Source: Sphingobium sp. (lineage in GTDB: Bacteria; Pseudomonadota; Alphaproteobacteria; Sphingomonadales; Sphingomonadaceae). Taken from it: DNA of 11,944 bases. Shown here in pieces: positions 8,706 to 11,944 of the stretch. The DNA lies in assembly GCA_030148625.1 (NCBI GenBank), contig JASBTC010000359.1, forward strand, positions 1-11,944. The letters run 5' to 3'. The stretch's first letter is position 1; every line of letters starts with the position of its first letter. Both the position numbers and the translations under genes were made by a program. The notes beneath the pieces are model-generated. The model searched no databases, was not told the origin of the DNA, and saw only the letters and a list, made by a program, of their open reading frames with translations.

Positions 8706-9011
8706 TCAGCGGCAGCGGCGCTTGCTGTCGATTTCCTTGCCGATCAGCGCGCCAGCGGCGGCGCCCAGGATCGTGCCGGTGGCGCGGTCGCCGCGCGTAT
8801 CGATCGCGCGGCCGGCCAGCGCACCGCCGACGCCGCCGACGATCAGGCCGGTCGTGCCGTTGGACTTGCGGCAATACATGCGGCCGTCGCGACCGCGCCA
8901 TTCGCGATAGCTGCTATGACGCTTCTTTGCCGACGCGCCGTCGGTCGGGACGACGAAGCTGGCGGGTATCGCAAGCGAGGCGGCACCAATGGCGAGCATG
9001 AGAGTACGCAT
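8706..9011 (-). CDS. Secreted glycine-zipper (17-kDa-antigen-like) protein
   Basis: A 101-residue exported protein. Residues 1-28 form a signal peptide (Arg2, hydrophobic 4-22, likely cleavage after GASA). A basic, aromatic segment follows (KKRHSSYREWRGRDGRMYCRKS split at 29-50). Two Gly/Ala-rich zipper stretches come next, LIVGGVGGALAGRAID (56-71) and TGTILGAAAGALIGKEID (78-95), typical of Rick_17kDa_Anti/glycine-zipper domains that insert in or associate with the cell envelope. Cys47 and Cys100 could form a disulfide. There is no lipobox, so it does not look like a lipoprotein. ATG 9011 is preceded by AAGGGA seven bases upstream. The longer frame to 9098 has no such site and would bury the signal peptide. 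The family's exact role is unknown. Confidence 0.85.
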   Translation of the reverse strand: MRTLMLAIGAASLAIPASFVVPTDGASAKKRHSSYREWRGRDGRMYCRKSNGTTGLIVGGVGGALAGRAIDTRGDRATGTILGAAAGALIGKEIDSKRRCR

Positions 9012-9023
9012 GACTATTTCCCT

Positions 9024-9037
9024 TTGATTTAGATCAA
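9024..9037. promoter_or_regulatory. Perfect FNR/CRP-superfamily box (TTGAT-N4-ATCAA)
   Basis: TTGATTTAGATCAA matches the FNR/Anr/FixK consensus at all ten specified positions. Its centre (9030.5) is 13-26 bp upstream of the minus-strand glycine-zipper start, too close to activate that gene but suited to repress it. It lies 41.5 bp before position 9072, where a plus-strand start for the cupin gene could fall after the -10-like TATCGC (9061-9066). No FNR-type regulator is in the window, so binding is inferred. Confidence 0.5.
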
Positions 9038-9137
9038 TGACGCGTTGACAACGTGGGGAGTATCGCGCCGGTTGCATGAACCTCATACAACAATACAACC
9101 TGTTGAATCACAATGTTTCTTTTTTTGGGATGACGAC

Positions 9138-9575
9138 ATGGAAGACGTCGCACGACGCATCATCGATCGCCTCGGACTGGAGCCTCATCCCGAAGGCGGC
9201 TGGTTTCGGGAGACCTGGCGCGCCGATGCGGCGGTGGCCGGTGCCCGCGCGGCCGGCACCGCGATCCATTTCCTGCTCGAACATGGCCAGCGTTCGCATT
9301 GGCACCGGGTGGACGCGACCGAGATCTGGCTGTGGCATGCCGGCCATCCGCTCACGCTCTCGATCGCGGAAAGCGACACCGGCCCCGTGCGCGGCATCCG
9401 GCTGGGTGGCGATGTGCTGAACGGCGAAAACCCGCAGGGAATCGTGCCGGCGCATGCATGGCAGGCCGCGGAGGCCATGGACGGCTGGGCATTGGTGAGC
9501 TGCACGGTGACACCGGGTTTCGAATTTGCGGGTTTCGCGCTCGCGGCGCCGGACTGGGCGCCGGGGCGGCACTGA
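9138..9575 (+). CDS. DUF985/cupin_5 family protein
   Basis: The 145-residue product follows the DUF985 (cupin_5) pattern almost throughout: LGLEPHPEGGWFRETWR (12-28), TAIHFLLEHGQRSHWHRVDATEIWLWHAGHPL split over 41-72, LGGDVLNGENPQGIVPAHAWQAA around 89-111, and SCTVTPGFEFAGFALA (121-136). This is a small cytoplasmic cupin beta-barrel. His54, His56 and Glu62 sit where a cupin metal or ligand site would be. The family's biochemical role is not settled, and a sugar-epimerase-like or binding role has been considered for structural relatives. ATG 9138 is preceded by GGGA about nine bases upstream, after a T-tract at 9114-9126. The frame upstream lacks family sequence. It reads divergently from the glycine-zipper gene across 126 bp containing the FNR-type box. 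Confidence 0.88.
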   Translation: MEDVARRIIDRLGLEPHPEGGWFRETWRADAAVAGARAAGTAIHFLLEHGQRSHWHRVDATEIWLWHAGHPLTLSIAESDTGPVRGIRLGGDVLNGENPQGIVPAHAWQAAEAMDGWALVSCTVTPGFEFAGFALAAPDWAPGRH

Positions 9576-9634
9576 TCGCTTCATCGCCGGTACAGGCGCA
9601 TTGGCGCTGAATGGCGCGCGCAAGGAGACATGCC

Positions 9635-10030
9635 ATGCGTCCGATCTGCGCCTTCGTTCTCGCTGCCTTTCTCACGCCCACTCTTCTCACGTCCACGCCG
9701 ATCTTCGCCCAGGCTCCGGCACGGACCGAGATCATTCTCGCCGATTTCAGCTTCACGCCGGCATCGCTGCATCTGAAGGCGGGGCAGCCGGTGACGCTCC
9801 ATTTCGTGAATCGCGGCTCGGGCGGGCATAATTTCGCCGCACCCGAATTCTTCGCCGGGGCGCGGATCGATCCCGCGAGCATGGCCGCCGTGAAGCGCGG
9901 CAAGGTCGAACTTGCCAAGGGGGCCAGCGCCGACGTGACGCTGGTACCGGCCAGGGGCCGTTACCCTGCGCACTGTTCGCATCTGTTGCACAGCGGCTTC
10001 GGAATGAAGGGCGATGTCGTCGTCGATTAG
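9635..10030 (+). CDS. Exported cupredoxin-like copper protein
   Basis: The 131-residue product starts with a Sec signal peptide (MRPICAFVLAAFL..., likely cut near 25-26, IFA-QA). A single cupredoxin beta-sandwich of about 100 residues follows. Blue-copper ligand candidates are His65 (SGGHNF) and the C-terminal loop Cys114-x4-His119-x4-Met124 (YPAHCSHLLHSGFGMKG). Such periplasmic proteins carry electrons or bind and deliver copper; the partner is unknown. A strong Shine-Dalgarno AAGGAG at 9622-9627, seven bases before ATG 9635, fixes the start; an upstream in-frame ATG at 9611 lacks one. The Cys-to-His spacing is longer than plastocyanin's and resembles azurin and multicopper-oxidase loops. 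His116 is an extra potential ligand. The non-coding repeat begins only 10 bp after the stop. Confidence 0.87.
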   Translation: MRPICAFVLAAFLTPTLLTSTPIFAQAPARTEIILADFSFTPASLHLKAGQPVTLHFVNRGSGGHNFAAPEFFAGARIDPASMAAVKRGKVELAKGASADVTLVPARGRYPAHCSHLLHSGFGMKGDVVVD

Positions 10031-10040
10031 AGGCGTACTT

Positions 10041-10409
10041 TTTTCCCCGATTTCCCCGTTATCCACAGCCAGAAGGGGCTTTGCGCGACTCGGCATTCCA
10101 TGAAAGCTTGTGTCTGCGGACGAGAGAGATCGGACGGCGACGGACGAAGCCTCCTCACCTGCAAGGCCACTGTGGATGCCGATTTTCCTTCGGGAATTGG
10201 GGCTGGAAACGGCGGTTCGGCGACGGACCAAGCGTCGGGATGCAAGCGCGAAAGTGCATGCGGAACGCGATTTGAGGATGGAGCCATCGGTGGTCTCCGC
10301 TTTCGGGTGGGGGCGCCAAACCGCCGAAGCGCGGGCGGCTGGCCCTTCGGGTCGTGCACGTCGGGTTCGGCAGCGTGGGGGCTGGCAGCGATGCCGGCCC
10401 CCATTTCGC
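10041..10409 (+). repeat. Copy 1 of a tandem ~370-395-bp non-coding element; candidate structured RNA
   Basis: This copy begins with three 9-bp units (TTTTCCCCG, ATTTCCCCG, TTATCCACA; 10041-10067). It shares with copy 2 the blocks GCGACTCGG (10085-10093), a TTCCATGAAAGCTTGTG-like stretch (10096-10112), GAAGCCTC (10146-10153), a C(UUCG)G hairpin (10185-10196) and the final GNRA hairpin. Within this copy ATCCACAG (10061-10068) can pair with CTGTGGAT (10170-10177). No credible open frame covers it. It starts 10 bp after the cupredoxin stop, so it might be a 3' UTR of that gene or a separate transcript. I do not recognise a known RNA family. Confidence 0.6.
10376..10403 (+). terminator. GNRA-capped terminator-like hairpin ending copy 1
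   Basis: TGGGGGCTGGCA (10376-10387) pairs with TGCCGGCCCCCA (10392-10403) over 12 bp, with one U-G wobble and a GCGA loop, followed by TTT. On the minus strand the wobble would become an A-C mismatch, so plus-strand RNA is favoured. The U-run is short, so it may be a structural domain instead of an efficient terminator. Confidence 0.55.
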
Positions 10410-10453
10410 ATGCGCACGATCCGCAATCCTGAAAATTTCGAATCGCCGGGTGC

Positions 10454-10481
10454 TTGCACCTTACGAAAGATGCGCTAATCG
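10454..10481 (+). promoter_or_regulatory. Weak promoter candidate upstream of copy 2
   Basis: TTGCAC (10454-10459) and TAATCG (10476-10481) are 16 bp apart. This would start RNA near 10488, inside a 9-bp hairpin (10484-10492 / 10496-10504, one G-U pair), about 50 nt before copy 2. The hexamers are imperfect, so the call rests on position. Confidence 0.2.
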
Positions 10482-10537
10482 CGCCGGGTCGTCCCACGAC
10501 TCGGGCTGGTGCTTGGCCATCTGAAATGCCGCCGCAC

Positions 10538-10932
10538 TTATCCCCGTTTTCCCCGTTATCCACAGGCTTGGAAGCCGATTTTCCGCTTGGTGCGACTCGG
10601 TTTTCATGACAGCTTTGTGACGTGGAAGAGAGAGTTCCGCGGGAAACCAAAGAAGCCTCGATCAACCACAAGCCGCTGTGAAAGCACAGGATTTTCTTCG
10701 GAAAGTGGCTGAGTGGAAGCAGATGGTAGGCGCCGGAAGCGGTGTAAACGAGCCGAAACGCAAGTGGAGGCGGCGCGACACCCCAAGAAGGAGCCGGTGA
10801 ACGACCTGGAGGTTTCGGCTGAAGGGTGGAAAGCACCGACGCCTGAGCGAGAATGGATTGCCGCAAGGTTGAGACGTTCGCAAAGCTCGGCGCAGTGGGG
10901 GTTGGCAGCAATGCCAGCCCCCATTTTCGTTT
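10538..10932 (+). repeat. Copy 2 of the tandem non-coding element; candidate structured RNA
   Basis: This is a diverged second copy about 497 bp downstream of copy 1 in the same orientation. It starts with TTATCCCCG, TTTTCCCCG, TTATCCACA (10538-10564). It keeps GCGACTCGG (10592-10600), the CATGAcAGCTTTGTG stretch (10605-10619), GAAGCCTC (10652-10659), a C(UUCG)G hairpin (10693-10704) and the terminal GNRA hairpin. A local hairpin CTGTG-AAAG-CACAG (10676-10689) differs from copy 1. The middle third aligns poorly between copies. The same order of short conserved blocks separated by variable sequence is what related structured RNAs look like. No supported open frame covers it. Confidence 0.6.
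10896..10923 (+). terminator. GNRA-capped terminator-like hairpin ending copy 2
   Basis: TGGGGGTTGGCA (10896-10907) pairs with TGCCAGCCCCCA (10912-10923) with one U-G wobble and a GCAA loop, followed by TTTTCGTTT. Compared with the copy 1 hairpin, the wobble has moved by one pair and the loop stays GNRA, so pairing is preserved on plus-strand RNA. The T-rich tail is better than that of copy 1. Confidence 0.6.
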
Positions 10933-10994
10933 GGGATGTGTGTGCTGTGTTGGCATTGCCTCGGAGGCGGACAGGAAACGCGATTTCCGCCGAA

Positions 10995-11103
10995 CCGTTT
11001 GGGCTGAGCTTGTCGAAGCCCTGTCCTTGTTCGGCACTGGCGCAAAAGAAAAGCAGGGGTTGGCCTGCGGCCGACTTCGTCCCGGCAGGCCTAGTCCGAA
11101 CGG
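10995..11103. repeat. Second composite palindromic repeat, related to the one in the hut operon
   Basis: An outer 8-bp stem (CCGTTTGG 10995-11002 / CCGAACGG 11096-11103, one wobble) encloses GGGCT...AGCCC (11001-11005 / 11017-11021) around GAGCTTGTCGA, and GGCCTGC...GCAGGCC (11062-11068 / 11085-11091). An alternative stem joins CCGAAC 10990-10995 with GTTCGG 11029-11034. The CGTTTG ends, the GAGC...GTCGA arm and the GGCAGGC arm match the architecture of the 2815-2940 element, but pairing is less perfect. It fills the gap before the stop of the minus-strand FAD monooxygenase gene. Confidence 0.5.
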
Positions 11104-11133
11104 TGCTGTTTGAGCCTTGAGGGCGACCAGTCG

Positions 11134-11944
11134 CTAAACCATCATCCCCTGAAGCAGCTTCGGCAGATCGCCCGATTCGCCGCGCGCCTCGGCCATGAAG
11201 CGTGCCTTGAGCGGCGGTATCCGCTGCACCGCGCCCAGCCCGAAGCGGCGGATCGCCGAAGCCGTGCGCCCCTTCAGCCCGAACAGCCGGGTCAATCCGT
11301 CGGTGGAGGCTGCGACCATGAAGGTATCGAGGCTGCGCCAGCGCTCATAGCGCGCAAGGATCTGCGCATCGCCCAGGTCGAGCCCTAGCCGCGCGCCCGC
11401 GACGATCACTTCGGCCAGTGCCGCGGCGTCGCGGAAACCGAGATTGAGCCCCTGGCCGGCGATCGGGTGGATGCCGTGCGCCGCATCGCCGACCAGTGCG
11501 AGCCGATCGCTCGTGATATGCGCGGCATGGTGGAAGCCGAGCGGGTAGCTCGATCGCGGCGCCGCGGGTGAGAGACGGCCGAGCAGACCGCCCATCTGTT
11601 TCTCCGCCTCGGCCAGGAAAGCGCGATCGGACAATTTGAGCATGCCCGCCGCATCCTTGCGCGCGACCGACCAGACGATCGCCGATCGTCCCAGCCCCGG
11701 CGTCGCCGACAGCATCGGCAGCAGCGCGAACGGTCCGGACGGATAGAAGATCTCATAGGCGACATTGCCGTGCGGCTTTTCGTGATCGAAGGCGGAGACG
11801 ATCGCGACATGATCATATTGCCAGCGCGCGACATTGATCCCGGCTGCCTCGCGCATCGGCGAGTTGCGCCCTTCCGCCGCGACCAGCAGCGGCGCGGTGA
11901 GAACCCGCCCATCTTCCAGCACCACGGTCACGCCGTGCGGGCCG
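11134..11944 (-). CDS. UbiH/UbiF/COQ6-family FAD-dependent hydroxylase (N-terminus outside window)
   Basis: The last 269 residues of a flavoprotein monooxygenase are visible; the frame stays open to the right edge, so the N-terminal FAD-binding fold is missing. AAEGRNSPMRE just inside the window is the A-x-G-x-x-S-x-x-R motif of this family. LVGDAAHGIHPIAGQGLNLGFRDAAAL (about 11496-11416) is the GD motif plus the ubiquinone-hydroxylase signature. A helical C-terminal region follows and ends GMMV. Members hydroxylate the aromatic ring of ubiquinone precursors at the inner membrane. Which ring position this one modifies cannot be read from the fragment, so no symbol is given. The stop at 11134 faces the non-coding region. 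Confidence 0.9.
   Translation of the reverse strand, partial: GPHGVTVVLEDGRVLTAPLLVAAEGRNSPMREAAGINVARWQYDHVAIVSAFDHEKPHGNVAYEIFYPSGPFALLPMLSATPGLGRSAIVWSVARKDAAGMLKLSDRAFLAEAEKQMGGLLGRLSPAAPRSSYPLGFHHAAHITSDRLALVGDAAHGIHPIAGQGLNLGFRDAAALAEVIVAGARLGLDLGDAQILARYERWRSLDTFMVAASTDGLTRLFGLKGRTASAIRRFGLGAVQRIPPLKARFMAEARGESGDLPKLLQGMMV

Larger units (their letters stand above)
10031..11133. other. 1.1-kb gene-free region carrying the repeats
   Basis: No frame here has a plausible start, domain or composition. The long minus-strand frame (10027-11037) runs through both copies, both GNRA hairpins and part of the composite repeat and looks accidental. The region holds the two tandem elements, a short hairpin between them (10484-10504) and the second composite palindrome. 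GC content appears lower and A/T runs more frequent than in the flanking genes. Confidence 0.75.

Noticed and set aside
9043..9053. CGTTGACAACG odd palindrome containing a TTGACA -35 hexamer
   Set aside because: No acceptable -10 lies 16-18 bp downstream, and an 11-bp odd palindrome alone is weak evidence.
10041..10564. Replication origin suggested by TTATCCACA boxes
   Set aside because: Only two exact boxes occur, each inside a repeat copy. No AT-rich unwinding stretch or dnaA/dnaN/parAB-type gene is nearby.
10027..11037. 336-residue minus-strand open frame across the gene-free region
   Set aside because: It reads through both repeat copies, the GNRA hairpins and part of the composite palindrome. 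It gives a Ser/Pro-rich sequence with no domain, and its homologous halves do not align as proteins.

Overview
The window is GC-rich chromosomal DNA that looks like an alphaproteobacterium, most probably a sphingomonad. This is inferred from the codon choice, the style of the encoded proteins and two composite CGTTTG...CTGAGC...GTCGA palindromic repeats. No rRNA, tRNA, CRISPR array, transposase or phage gene was seen.

Positions 1-335 hold the C-terminal end of an unrecognised plus-strand gene. A short intergenic hairpin follows, in which two ATTCCC/GGGAAT arms frame eight bases.

Positions 336-7755 are a complete histidine-utilisation (hut) locus built as two divergent operons. The minus strand carries hutI-hutH-hutG-hutU and the plus strand carries hutF-hutC. 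Together they encode the five-step route: histidine -> urocanate (HutH) -> imidazolonepropionate (HutU) -> formiminoglutamate (HutI) -> formylglutamate (HutF) -> glutamate plus formate (HutG). HutC is the GntR-type repressor, in other bacteria relieved by urocanate. The two operons face each other across only 46 bp, which contains a near-perfect 20-bp palindrome, a strong candidate HutC operator. No good Shine-Dalgarno sequence precedes hutF or hutI. A cloverleaf-like 126-bp repeat sits inside the operon between hutH and hutG. No histidine or urocanate transporter is in the window.

Positions 7756-10030 hold four short unrelated genes: a TesB-like thioesterase (minus, convergent with hutC), a secreted glycine-zipper protein (minus, with an intrinsic terminator), a DUF985-type cupin (plus) and an exported cupredoxin (plus). 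A perfect FNR/CRP-type box lies in the divergent gap before the cupin gene.

Positions 10031-11133 are about 1.1 kb with no credible gene, and this is the most interesting part. They contain two diverged tandem copies of a roughly 370-395-bp element. Each copy starts with three 9-bp units ending in TTATCCACA, shares several internal blocks including a C(UUCG)G hairpin, and ends with a 12-bp GNRA-capped hairpin followed by T residues. Sequence differences between the copies mostly preserve pairing, and the G-U pairs work only if the plus strand is transcribed. This suggests a pair of structured non-coding RNAs. A second composite palindromic repeat follows. The window ends inside a minus-strand UbiH/COQ6-type FAD monooxygenase gene.
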